Assembly: GCF_029338375.1 (NCBI RefSeq)
Contig: NZ_CP119804.1
Span: 372,001-436,000, forward strand
Direction: 5' to 3'
DNA length: 64,000 bases
Source: Halorussus lipolyticus
Lineage (GTDB): Archaea > Halobacteriota > Halobacteria > Halobacteriales > Haladaptataceae
Shown: piece by piece, positions 1 to 7,806 of the stretch
How positions within the stretch are numbered: the first letter of the stretch is position 1
How the letters are laid out: the number at the start of each line of letters is the position of its first letter
Program-made: the position numbers and the translations under genes
Notes under the pieces: generated by a model
The model's input: only the letters and a program-made list of their open reading frames with translations
What the model was told of the DNA's origin: nothing
Database searches by the model: none

Positions 1-223
1 GAACTCTTCGGTTAAATCCGTCCCACCCCAGAACTGGATTCTTTCTTTCGCGCGCTATCGGGTAGCTGTGCGCTTATCACCGGACAAATATTGAAATATA
101 TTTGTTTTACAAATATTGTTGTTCGTTAGAGTTAGTTGTATATTGCTCTCGTCCCAGTGTAACTGTACGCGCGAACAGTACGGCTCGGGACCAAAATTGG
201 GGTTGGGAACGCTTCTGAAGCCC

Positions 224-322
224 CCGCCCGGTCGCGGTCGCTGTGGCGGATATTCGCGGCTCTCAGCACCGCCCGCCGCGAATAGAGCCCCCACAGCGAC
301 TACAGTAAACGCGACCGGGCGG
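224..322. repeat. 99-nt nested hairpin (imperfect giant palindrome)
   Basis: Three nested perfect stems are visible: 13 bp pairing 224-236 with 310-322, 10 bp pairing 237-246 with 291-300, and 8 bp pairing 252-259 with 276-283. The first two stems abut on the left arm and are 9 nt apart on the right. Thirty-one paired bases in under 100 nt is far beyond chance. It may be a structured RNA or a palindromic mobile unit. Confidence 0.7.
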
Positions 323-337
323 CCCCTTCATCCACCC
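313..337. repeat. Intergenic 25-nt motif, copy 1
   Basis: This 25-nt stretch matches 59775-59799 at 23 of 25 positions, differing only by two C/T changes. Both copies lie outside genes. The shared core is GGCCCCTTCA. It overlaps the right arm of the nested hairpin, whereas copy 2 lacks that arm structure. Confidence 0.55.
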
Positions 338-445
338 GTGTTGGTTCGTGTCGGCGAGCGTTTGCCGGTGGAAAGTTCCACGGAGCGCGGGCCTCACGCC
401 TCCCCAACCTCCTCCTTCGCTCCTTTCAGTCGCTCGGTCGTCCAC

Positions 446-466
446 CGGCAGAGACAAGCTCTGCCG
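446..466. repeat. Hairpin, 8-bp stem, 5-nt loop
   Basis: CGGCAGAG (446-453) is followed by ACAAG and then CTCTGCCG (459-466), a perfect stem-loop. It lies in the gene-free region downstream of the large nested hairpin. Confidence 0.6.
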
Positions 467-506
467 AGCCTCGCTTCGCTCTACTCAGCGAGACCTCGCG
501 CGGATT

Positions 507-528
507 GGCGCGGCATGAACGCCGCGCC
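507..528. repeat. Hairpin, 8-bp GC stem, 6-nt loop
   Basis: GGCGCGGC (507-514), loop ATGAAC, then GCCGCGCC (521-528) form a perfect stem. It lies about 100 nt before the permease gene and could be a terminator or part of a leader RNA. Confidence 0.6.
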
Positions 529-630
529 AGCGCGCGCCGAGTCTTGGATGCAACAGTAGTCTGGATAGAACGGTAGTCGGGAGCGGTCGGTACGAACGTT
601 TAAGTCCGAAAGCGGGACCAAAGTGCCTCG

Positions 631-1872
631 ATGGAAGCAGTCGGCGTCCGACTCGGGATGGGCTTGGGGACCTCAGCCACGGCGCTGGCGTTCGTCCTCG
701 GCGGCATCGCCTTGGGAACGCTCAGCGGCCTCACGCCCGGTCTCCACGTGAACAACCTCGCGCTCCTGCTGGCGTCGGTTGCGCCCGCGGTCCCCGGCCC
801 GGCGCGACTCGTCGGCGCGGCGATGCTGTCCGCCGGGGTGGTCCACTCCTTCCTCGACGCCGTGCCCGCTCTCGCACTCGGGGTGCCCGACGCCGCGATG
901 GCGGCGACCGCTCTGCCGGGCCACCGCCTCGTTGTCGCCGGGCGAGGCCGCGAGGCGGTCCGCCTCTCCGCGCTCGGGAGCGGACTGGCCGTCGCGTTCG
1001 CGGTCCCGCTGGCGGTTCCGATTACCCGCGGCATGACCGTGGCCTACCCCGTCGTCCGAAATCATCTCCCTATCGTCCTCGGCGGCGTGGTCGCCTTCCT
1101 CCTGCTGACCGAGGGTTCGGCCCGCGCCGTCGGCGGCGGCGCGGCGGCTTTCGCCGGAAGCGCAACCCTCGGCCACGCGACCCTTGACCTCTCGCCGACC
1201 GCACCGCTCGCGGCGGGCGGGATGCTCACGCCCCTGTTCGCCGGACTGTTCGGCGCGCCCGTCCTCGTCGAGGCCCTCTCGGGGTCGGGCGTCCCCGAGC
1301 AGGACGACCCCGTAATCGCAACCTCCCGCCGAATCGTGGCGGTTACGGCGCTTGCAGGTAGCGTCGCCGGTGCGGTCGTGGGCTACCTGCCGGGCGTCTC
1401 GTCGGCCGTCGCCGCGGTCATCGCGCTGGCGCTCGTCCCCGGTTCGACCGAGGCCCGCGGGTTCGTGGTTGCGACCAGCGGGGTCAACACCGCGAACACG
1501 ATTTTCGCCCTGTTCGCACTCTCGGCGCTCGGCACGCCCCGGACCGGCGTGATGGTCGCGCTTCAGGAGGTCGGTGCCCCGGTGAACTTGCCCTTGCTCC
1601 TCGCCAGCGCCGGAATCGCCGGCATCGCTGGCTTCCTGCTGGTCCTCTCGGTCGGCGACCGCTACCTCCGGGCAGTCGGGTCGCTCGACCAGTTCCGGTT
1701 GTCGATGGCGGTCCTCTGTCTGCTCGCCGGACTGAGTTTCCTGTTCGCCGGCGGAGTCGGCGTGATTGTCTTCGCCGTCGCGGCGCTGGTGGGACTGGTC
1801 CCTGCCCAGTTCGGTGCCCGGCGGGTTCACCTGATGGGCGTTCTGCTCGGTCCGCTGATGCTGGGTCTCTGA
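631..1872 (+). CDS. TctA-family (tripartite tricarboxylate) transporter permease-like protein
   Basis: The 413-residue protein is almost wholly hydrophobic with about ten or more membrane segments. Near residue 30-45 it carries the GTLSGLTPGLHVNN motif typical of the TctA/DUF112 membrane subunit, and a similar glycine/proline motif (GYLPGVSSAVAAV) recurs near residue 250, fitting the family's two-fold repeat. TctA works with TctB and a periplasmic binding protein TctC to import carboxylates, but neither partner gene is adjacent. Haloarchaeal stand-alone members may therefore work alone or with unlinked partners. The ATG at 631 begins just before the first hydrophobic segment. The substrate cannot be told from sequence. 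Confidence 0.8.
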   Translation: MEAVGVRLGMGLGTSATALAFVLGGIALGTLSGLTPGLHVNNLALLLASVAPAVPGPARLVGAAMLSAGVVHSFLDAVPALALGVPDAAMAATALPGHRLVVAGRGREAVRLSALGSGLAVAFAVPLAVPITRGMTVAYPVVRNHLPIVLGGVVAFLLLTEGSARAVGGGAAAFAGSATLGHATLDLSPTAPLAAGGMLTPLFAGLFGAPVLVEALSGSGVPEQDDPVIATSRRIVAVTALAGSVAGAVVGYLPGVSSAVAAVIALALVPGSTEARGFVVATSGVNTANTIFALFALSALGTPRTGVMVALQEVGAPVNLPLLLASAGIAGIAGFLLVLSVGDRYLRAVGSLDQFRLSMAVLCLLAGLSFLFAGGVGVIVFAVAALVGLVPAQFGARRVHLMGVLLGPLMLGL

Positions 1873-1885
1873 GGACGACCCTCGC

Positions 1886-2371
1886 TCACGCCTCCAGTAT
1901 TCGCTTCGTCCGGCGGTGGCGGTCCCGAAACATCGGTTCGAAGCCAATCCACCCCAGCGGCCCGAGGAGGCCCCGAACCACGGGCAGTTCGTACTCCACG
2001 CGGTCCCGGACCAGCGTCGCCTCGTCGCTGATGGCGTAGAAGGAGTGGGTGTGGTGCCACTCCGGGAAGGGACCGCCCTCCATCACGTCGGCGAAGACCG
2101 CTGTACTGTCGCCTTCGTCCCTGCGGGTGATGCGGGTGGTCCACCGCTGGCGCGGCCCGAGACCGAGGGGTTGCATCGACAGTCGGACTCGGGTGCCGGC
2201 TTCGAGGAGGGCGTCGTCGCCGCGCAGGTCGCCGTCCGGTCCGCGGACCTCCTCGACCCGGAGGTTCATCCAGTCGGGAGTCAGCGCCTCCAGTCCGCCG
2301 ATTCGGGAGTGGAAGTCCCAGACCGCCGACAGGGGCGCGCCGATGCGGGCCGCTCGCTGGTAGGTGGGCAT
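1886..2371 (-). CDS. SRPBCC (START-like) family protein
   Basis: The protein is about 161 residues and starts MPTYQRAARI. An upstream in-frame ATG at 2398 would add nine residues, but the START-like fold normally begins right at the YxRAARIxAPLxxVWDF strand, so 2371 is preferred. Helix-grip features include the opening VWDFHSRIGG and a C-terminal PMFRDRHRRTKRILEA helix. The family binds hydrophobic ligands (polyketide cyclase/dehydrase-like); the ligand here is unknown. It is convergent with the upstream permease gene, 13 nt apart. Confidence 0.75.
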   Translation of the reverse strand: MPTYQRAARIGAPLSAVWDFHSRIGGLEALTPDWMNLRVEEVRGPDGDLRGDDALLEAGTRVRLSMQPLGLGPRQRWTTRITRRDEGDSTAVFADVMEGGPFPEWHHTHSFYAISDEATLVRDRVEYELPVVRGLLGPLGWIGFEPMFRDRHRRTKRILEA

Positions 2372-2464
2372 GGTCGGTAGTTGTGTCAGCACCGACAAAA
2401 CTTCCGGGGCATCGGCGAGCGCTCACCACCGGGGACCGGCAAATACTGACTGTCACATCGAGAC

Positions 2465-2472
2465 TTTATATA
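2465..2472 (+). promoter_or_regulatory. TATA box of the aminotransferase gene
   Basis: TTTATATA lies 24-31 nt before the ATG at 2496, the spacing expected of a leaderless haloarchaeal transcript. It argues for the 2496 start over the longer frame beginning at 2364. Confidence 0.7.
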
Positions 2473-2495
2473 CCGAGCGCACTTCTCCACTGCAT

Positions 2496-3656
2496 ATGGT
2501 TTCGGAGCGCGCGACCAGAACGACCCCGTTCGCCGCGATGGACGTTCTCGAACGGGCCAACCGCATGGACGACGTTGTACACCTCGAAGTGGGCGAACCG
2601 GATTTCGAGACGCCCGAGGCAGTCACCGAGTCGGCAGTCGCGGCGCTCCGCGCGGGCGAGACAGGGTACACCTCCTCGAAGGGCAAACCACAACTCCGGC
2701 GCGCAATCGCGGACTACTACGACCGCCGGTACGGCGTGGACGTGGACCCCGAGCGCATCGTCGTGACCTCCGGGTCGTCGCCCGCGCTCCTGCTGGCGTT
2801 CTCGGCGCTGGTGGACCCCGGCGACGAGGTGGTGCTGACCGACCCCTACTACGCCTGCTACCCCAACTTCGTCAGACAGGTCGGCGGGAGGGTTTCGACC
2901 GTCTCGCTGGCGGCCGACGACGGATTTCGGCCGCGGGCCGATTCCTTCGCGCCCACGGTGGACTCGGAGACGGAGGCCCTCCTGCTCAACTCCCCGGCGA
3001 ACCCCACCGGCGCGGTGTTCTCGGACTCGACGCTCGAAGAACTGGTCGAACTCGCCGAGGAGGCCGACGCCACGGTGGTCTCCGACGAGGTGTACCACGG
3101 CCTGACCTACGATGGCGACGACCACACCGCCTTAGAGTACACCGACGACGCCTTCGTGATAGACGGCTTCTCGAAGCGATTCTCGATGACGGGGTGGCGA
3201 CTCGGGTGGATGGTCGCACCCGACGAGTACGTCGGCCACGTCAATCGCATCGCCCAGAACACGCTCATCTGCGCGCCCAACTTCGTCCAGTCCGGTGGGG
3301 TCGCGGCGTTAGACGAGGTGGGCGACGACTTTCTGGACGACGTGCGCGAGACCTACCGCGAGCGCCGGGACTACCTCGTGAGCGAAGTCGAGGACTGGGG
3401 CCTGAGCATGGACTACACGCCGGGCGGCGCGTACTACCTGCTGGTGGACGTGAGCGACCTGCCGGGGGACGCTTTTGACGCCGCGGACTTCTTCCTCGAA
3501 GAAGCGGGCGTGGCGATGACGCCCGGCCCGGACTTCGGGACCAACGCCGAGGAGTGTCTGCGGGTCTCCTACGCCAACAGCGCCGAGCGACTGGCCGAGG
3601 CCTCCGAGCGAGTCCAGCGGGCCTTGGAGCGCGTCGAGAGTCCGACCGCGGACTAA
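2496..3656 (+). CDS. Pyridoxal-phosphate aminotransferase class I/II (aspartate-type)
   Basis: The 386-residue fold-type I aminotransferase starts MVSERATRTT. Visible family motifs are the N-terminal HLEVGEPDFETP, the loop GETGYTSSKGKPQLR, the NSPANPTG asparagine motif, SDEVYHGL, and the PLP-binding lysine in IDGFSKRFSMTGWRLGW. It should transfer amino groups between amino acids and 2-oxo acids in the cytosol; aspartate or aromatic substrates cannot be separated by eye. It is convergent with an Lrp/AsnC regulator. In Halobacterium an Lrp paralogue (LrpA1) is reported to control an aspartate aminotransferase gene (aspB3), so the pairing here is suggestive, but regulation is inferred. Confidence 0.88.
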   Translation: MVSERATRTTPFAAMDVLERANRMDDVVHLEVGEPDFETPEAVTESAVAALRAGETGYTSSKGKPQLRRAIADYYDRRYGVDVDPERIVVTSGSSPALLLAFSALVDPGDEVVLTDPYYACYPNFVRQVGGRVSTVSLAADDGFRPRADSFAPTVDSETEALLLNSPANPTGAVFSDSTLEELVELAEEADATVVSDEVYHGLTYDGDDHTALEYTDDAFVIDGFSKRFSMTGWRLGWMVAPDEYVGHVNRIAQNTLICAPNFVQSGGVAALDEVGDDFLDDVRETYRERRDYLVSEVEDWGLSMDYTPGGAYYLLVDVSDLPGDAFDAADFFLEEAGVAMTPGPDFGTNAEECLRVSYANSAERLAEASERVQRALERVESPTAD

Positions 3657-3833
3657 CCCGGCCTCGGCGGGTTTGAGACAACTCCTCGTTTTTCAAACGC
3701 AGACGTATAATCTTCAAAGACGCATATATAATTTCCTGCGCGAGTGACGAGACCGTGGCTATCTCCCCACAGACGCAACCGAAAACTGCTCACGAACCCG
3801 TATCGGTCCCCGGTCAGACGCCACCAAACGCGC

Positions 3834-4262
3834 CTACTTCAGCCGTTCTTGGAGGAACGACGGATGGGCCGCCGTCACGCCGTCGATTTCCAGCATCTTC
3901 TCGCTGATAACGTCGCCCACGGCGTCGCCGTCCGCCGCCCGGACCTCCGCCATCAGCATGTGGTCGCCCGACGACGAATAGAGAGTCTCCACTTCGTCCA
4001 GCGCCTTCAAATCGCGGGTGGCCTCGACGTACTTCTCGCTGGCGACGTCCATCCCGACGAGCGCGATGGACTTGCTAGACAGCTTCTTGGGGTCGATTTC
4101 GGCCGAATACCCCACGATGACCCCCTCGTCTTCCAGCTTTTCGATGTATTTCCGAACCGTGGGCTTCGAGACGTTCGCCCGGTCGGCGATTTCGGCGTAC
4201 GACGCTTGGGCGTCGTCCTCTAGGACCGATAGAATCCGGTCTTCGGTGGATTGGGTACTCAT
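3834..4262 (-). CDS. Lrp/AsnC family transcriptional regulator
   Basis: The protein is 142 residues and starts MSTQSTEDRI. An N-terminal winged helix-turn-helix (about residues 5-55, ASYAEIADRANVSKPTVRKY) is followed by an RAM ligand-binding domain (about 65-140) with the SGDHMLMAEV strand. Family members form octamers or dimers and sense amino acids. The longer frame upstream (to 4553) is GC-rich noise. The gene faces the aminotransferase gene, and its C terminus ends in the usual SFLQERLK-type tail. Confidence 0.88.
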   Translation of the reverse strand: MSTQSTEDRILSVLEDDAQASYAEIADRANVSKPTVRKYIEKLEDEGVIVGYSAEIDPKKLSSKSIALVGMDVASEKYVEATRDLKALDEVETLYSSSGDHMLMAEVRAADGDAVGDVISEKMLEIDGVTAAHPSFLQERLK

Positions 4263-4476
4263 TACCAGTCTATTTCGGATACGAGAAAAAATACCTTGCG
4301 AACGGGAAAACAGTTCGTGGCCTGAGAAAAACCCCGTTGGCGGTAGTTCGGATGGCCCCATTCCGGCGGTTCGGTCGGCCCTAATCCGACCTGCGGGCGG
4401 ACAACGGGACGTTACGCTCGCCGAACGACCGGGAGGAACTGGCCCTTTTTCGGACGACCGGCCGGTATCCGGCGAC

Positions 4477-4674
4477 ATGGCACGACGCTCGCGGAGACGG
4501 TTCGTACAGGTCTCGCTCGCCGGAATCGCTGTCGGTCTCGCCGGGTGTGGCATGCCCGGCGGAGAGGGTGACGGCGAGGAGGGCGGCGAGGAAGGAGACG
4601 AGGAGGGAGAAGAAGGCGGAGAGGAGGGCGGCGAGGACGAAAACAGAGCCGCCCCCGAGTTCGCCGACGAGTAG
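4477..4674 (+). CDS. Small Tat-exported lipoprotein with Glu/Gly-rich tail
   Basis: The 65-residue protein has a twin-arginine signal (SRRRFVQ, residues 5-11), a short hydrophobic stretch and a lipobox LAGCG, so Cys24 would be the lipidated residue. What remains after cleavage is about 40 residues of Gly-Glu repeats (GEEGGEE type) ending RAAPEFADE. No folded domain is present. The mature product would be a highly acidic lipid-anchored tail on the outer face of the membrane. Haloarchaeal genomes hold many such small lipoproteins; the role is unknown. The repeats resemble the linker of haloarchaeal lipoproteins, so a truncated gene cannot be excluded. Confidence 0.65.
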   Translation: MARRSRRRFVQVSLAGIAVGLAGCGMPGGEGDGEEGGEEGDEEGEEGGEEGGEDENRAAPEFADE

Positions 4675-4727
4675 CGCCCGGCGCTGTCGCTCCGGAATCG
4701 AGAAAAGCGAAGAAATCGGCTTCGACG

Positions 4728-5663
4728 TTACTTGTGGCGGTCGAGCAGGTCGTAGCTACGCTCCCACTCGTAGTCGTCGTCGAAGTACCGCTCTGCGAGT
4801 GGCTCCTCGGGCATGTCGCCCGCGTTCCGCTTTTCCTGCTGGTAGGAGGGTCGGTCCTCGTCGTGGTAGAACCGACCGGTGAGGACTTTGCCCTCGTAGA
4901 GGGCGTCCTCGGCCTCCTGCATCATCTCCGACGCCTCGCCGCGGTCGGTGATGTCGAAGTCGTAGTCGTCGCTGTCCTGCACGTCGATGTACGGGACGTA
5001 CTGCTTTGCGTCCTTGTTCCACGTCGGGCACTGGGTCAGGAAGTCCACGTGGGCGAACCCGTCGTGTTCCATCGCCTCGGTCAGGATTTCCTTGGCCTGA
5101 TTCGGGTTGACCGCCGCGGTCCGGGCGACGTAGGACGCCCCGGAGGTCAGCGCGAGCGACAGGGGTCGAATCGGCTGTTTGGCGCTCCCGTGAGGCTGAG
5201 TCTTCGACTTGTGACCCTTCGGACTGGTCGGGGAGGTCTGGCCCTTGGTCAGCCCGAAGATTTCGTTGTCGAAGACGATGTAGGTCATGTCGTGGTTCTC
5301 GCGGGCGGTGTGCATGAAGTGGTTCCCGCCGATGCCGTAGCCGTCGCCGTCACCGCCCGCCGCGATGACTTCGAGGTCCGGGTTGGCCATCTTGGCCGCG
5401 CGAGCGACCGGGAGCGACCGGCCGTGGATGGAGTGGAACCCGTAGCTCCGGAAGTAACTCGACAGCTTGCCGGAACAGCCGATACCCGTAACCAGCAGGG
5501 TCTCCTCGGGGTTACGGCCGACCTCGGGCATGGCCTGCTTCAGCGCCTTCAGGACGCCGAAGTCGCCACAGCCCGGACACCACGTCGCCTGCGGCTCGAT
5601 TTCCGGAGTGAACTCGTCTCTGTCGATGTCGCGCTCCTCGCCGATTGCGTTGAATGCACTCAT
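4728..5663 (-). CDS. korB: 2-oxoacid:ferredoxin oxidoreductase, beta subunit
   Basis: The 311-residue TPP-binding subunit carries WCPGCGDFGVL near residue 28, TGIGCSGKL, HGRSLPVARAAKMANP, and the TPP/Mg motif GGDGDGYGIGGNHF followed by NEIFGLTKGQTSPTS. With the alpha subunit it decarboxylates a 2-oxo acid (2-oxoglutarate or pyruvate) to the acyl-CoA while reducing ferredoxin, the haloarchaeal substitute for NAD-linked dehydrogenases. It starts 2 nt after the alpha gene stop, so the two are co-transcribed. The assignment to Kor rather than Por rests on close overall resemblance to remembered haloarchaeal KorB and is not proven. Confidence 0.85.
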   Translation of the reverse strand: MSAFNAIGEERDIDRDEFTPEIEPQATWCPGCGDFGVLKALKQAMPEVGRNPEETLLVTGIGCSGKLSSYFRSYGFHSIHGRSLPVARAAKMANPDLEVIAAGGDGDGYGIGGNHFMHTARENHDMTYIVFDNEIFGLTKGQTSPTSPKGHKSKTQPHGSAKQPIRPLSLALTSGASYVARTAAVNPNQAKEILTEAMEHDGFAHVDFLTQCPTWNKDAKQYVPYIDVQDSDDYDFDITDRGEASEMMQEAEDALYEGKVLTGRFYHDEDRPSYQQEKRNAGDMPEEPLAERYFDDDYEWERSYDLLDRHK

Positions 5664-5665
5664 GT

Positions 5666-7567
5666 TTAATCACCCGTTGCGGATTCGATGCGGACGTTGT
5701 ACTGGCTCAAGTCGGCCTCGCCGCCGAGTCGGCTCTCGAACCCGGAGACGACCTCCTCGGGTTCGAAGGGGTTGCCGTCGTACTTGAGCAGGCTGTACAG
5801 CTTCTCGCCGAAGCGACCGAGCTGACCCTGAACGTGACGACGGAACTGGGCCGAGGCGTTCATCTCCACGACCAGCGACTCGTCCACGCTCTCCAAGAAG
5901 GCCGTCACGTCGTCCTTCGGGAAGGGCATGATGTCGCTGACGTTCATCGCCTTGACCGAGTGGCCGTCGTCGTTGAGGCGGTCCACGGCCTCCTCGATGA
6001 CGCCCTTGGTCGAACCGAAGCTGAGGATGCCGTACTCGGCGTCCTCCGGCCCGTAGACCGGCTGATGGTCGGCGTTCTCGGCCAACTCGTCGCGGATGGC
6101 GTCGAGCTTGGACATCCGGCGGTTCATCTGCACCACGCGGTTGTTCGGGTCCTCGCTGATGTGACCGACCTCGTTGTGTTCGTTACCCGACGCGAGGAAG
6201 TTCCCGCCCTTCTGGCCGGGGATGGACCGGCGACTGACGCCGCCGAAGCCGCTGTCCTCGTCGTCGTACATGTACCGCTTGAAGCGTCCGGCTTCTTGGA
6301 CCGCTTCTTCGAGTTCGGCCTCGGTCACGACACTTCCGATGTCGGGATTCGGCTCCTCGTCGAAGTGGTCCTCGGGGACGGTCTGGTGGCCGCCCGAGAG
6401 CTTCTGGTCGTAGAGGACGATTGCCGGAATCTGGTACTCGTAGGCGATTTCGAAGGCCTTGCGAGTCTGCTCGTAACACTCCGCGGGGTCGCCCGGCGCG
6501 AACACCACGCGGTTCGAGTCGCCCTGCGAGGTGTACAGGACGTGTTCGAGGTCACCCTGCTCGGGCTTGGTCGGCATCCCGGTCGAAGGCCCGGCGCGCA
6601 TCGCTTCCACGAGGACGATGGGCGTCTCGGTAATCTCGGCCAGTCCGAGCGGTTCGGACATCAGCGCGAAGCCACCACCGGACGACCCGGACATCGCCTT
6701 CGCACCGGCGTGGCTCGCACCGATGGCGAGCGACGCCGCGGCGATTTCGTCCTCGACCTGCTCGGAGATGCCACCCATCTCGGGCAGGTGTTGGGTCATG
6801 ATGGTGTACACGTCGGTCCACGGGGTCATCGGGTAGCCCGAGATGAATCGACAGCCCTCGTCCAGCGCACCGTAGGCGATGCCGTGGGACCCGGAGACGA
6901 GTACCTGCTCGTCGTCGGTACTCCCGGTCGGAGCGCGGATGTCGTGGGTGTGTTCGTAGTCGTCGTTGACCGACTCGTAGGCCTCCTCGAGAATCTGGAG
7001 GTTGGCCTCCAGCACGTCGCCGCTCATGGCGTCTTCCATCAGGTCCTCGATGTACTGGAGGTCCATGTCGAGCAGGGCCGCGGTTGCGCCCACACCCGCC
7101 GTGTTGCGCATGACCTCGCGGCCGTGTTCCTTGGCCAGACCTCGGAGGTCGAGGTCGTAGACGTGCCAGTCGTTCTCCTCGACGCGCTGGTCGAAGTCCT
7201 CGATTTCGCTGGCGTCGAGCAGGCCGGAATCGTAGACGATGACGCCGCCTTCGCGCAGTTCGTCCAGATTCTCCGACAGCGGCTTGATTTCTTCGTTGCC
7301 GTAGTAGGCCTCCTCTTGGGGGTTCCGGGCGAAACTGTCACCCAGCGCGAGGAGGAAGTTGTAGTTGTCTCCTCGGGACTTTACAGGCTCGTCTTTCGCC
7401 CGAATCTCTACGTAGGTGTGGCCGCCGCGAATGCGCGACGGGTAGTGTCGGTGCGTGAAGACGTTCAGGCCCGAGCGCATCAGCGCCTTGGCGAAGTTCT
7501 GGCTCGTCGAGTCGATTCCGTCACCGGAACCGCCCGCGATTCGCCAGATGAGTTCGTCATCAGTCAT
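5666..7567 (-). CDS. korA: 2-oxoacid:ferredoxin oxidoreductase, alpha subunit (gamma-alpha fusion)
   Basis: The 633-residue protein begins with the gamma domain (about residues 1-190, IAGGSGDGIDSTSQNFAKAL and YPSRIRGGHTYVEIR). The pyrimidine-binding alpha domain follows from about 210 (SGSHGIAYGALDEGCRFISGYPMTPWTD) and a C-terminal transketolase-like domain lies near 490-600. Fused gamma-alpha subunits are the normal haloarchaeal form. The start at 7567 gives MTDDELIWRIAGG with no space for a longer one. It is the first gene of the korAB operon; an AT-rich TTTATCTA-like element about 40 nt upstream could be its promoter. Confidence 0.87.
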   Translation of the reverse strand: MTDDELIWRIAGGSGDGIDSTSQNFAKALMRSGLNVFTHRHYPSRIRGGHTYVEIRAKDEPVKSRGDNYNFLLALGDSFARNPQEEAYYGNEEIKPLSENLDELREGGVIVYDSGLLDASEIEDFDQRVEENDWHVYDLDLRGLAKEHGREVMRNTAGVGATAALLDMDLQYIEDLMEDAMSGDVLEANLQILEEAYESVNDDYEHTHDIRAPTGSTDDEQVLVSGSHGIAYGALDEGCRFISGYPMTPWTDVYTIMTQHLPEMGGISEQVEDEIAAASLAIGASHAGAKAMSGSSGGGFALMSEPLGLAEITETPIVLVEAMRAGPSTGMPTKPEQGDLEHVLYTSQGDSNRVVFAPGDPAECYEQTRKAFEIAYEYQIPAIVLYDQKLSGGHQTVPEDHFDEEPNPDIGSVVTEAELEEAVQEAGRFKRYMYDDEDSGFGGVSRRSIPGQKGGNFLASGNEHNEVGHISEDPNNRVVQMNRRMSKLDAIRDELAENADHQPVYGPEDAEYGILSFGSTKGVIEEAVDRLNDDGHSVKAMNVSDIMPFPKDDVTAFLESVDESLVVEMNASAQFRRHVQGQLGRFGEKLYSLLKYDGNPFEPEEVVSGFESRLGGEADLSQYNVRIESATGD

Positions 7568-7680
7568 ATTTGTAGCTCACGGCCGTTAGGCCCAGTGATT
7601 GTAGATAAATCGGGGAATCAGTAAAGCCTTTGCTATAGATTAGCAAGGAATGTTCATGAGGGTTTTGCGGTAATGGTAAG

Positions 7681-7720
7681 TTTCTAACCTTCCAAGGAGA
7701 AGTCGCCATTTGGTTAGAAA
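7681..7720. promoter_or_regulatory. Inverted repeat in the korA / surface-protein divergent region
   Basis: TTTCTAACC (7681-7689) and GGTTAGAAA (7712-7720) are perfect 9-bp arms with a 22-nt spacer. A second, bulged inverted repeat lies at 7627-7648 (TTTGCTA / TAGCAAGG). Both sit between the divergent starts at 7567 and 7807, so they could be operators; no regulator is identified. Confidence 0.4.
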
Positions 7721-7806
7721 TTTGGACTAATTAGCCTGTTATCAGAATATATTAGTTTACTCTTTAAATACATAACTTTTTAAGTAAAAGGGAGCTAACC
7801 GGCCAC

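Larger units (their letters stand above)
1..630. other. Gene-free region with several strong hairpins
   Basis: No reading frame here has the acidic, haloarchaeal look of its neighbours; the longest frames are arginine/proline-rich GC artefacts. An AT-rich stretch lies at about 85-150. It is followed by a large nested hairpin (224-322), a second hairpin (446-466) and a third (507-528). The region could hold a non-coding RNA, terminators or a decayed mobile element; nothing decides between these. Confidence 0.5.

Noticed and set aside
116-559. 147-codon frame in the first kilobase
   Set aside because: Arg/Pro-rich composition unlike the acidic proteome and it runs through three strong hairpins; judged a GC artefact.
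673-1947. 424-codon frame antisense to the TctA-like permease
   Set aside because: A mirror frame of a GC-rich gene, full of Arg/Gly/Glu repeats with no domain; the plus-strand frame has clear membrane helices.
5654-7624. 656-codon frame antisense to korA
   Set aside because: It shadows a clearly coding enzyme gene and its translation has no recognisable domain.
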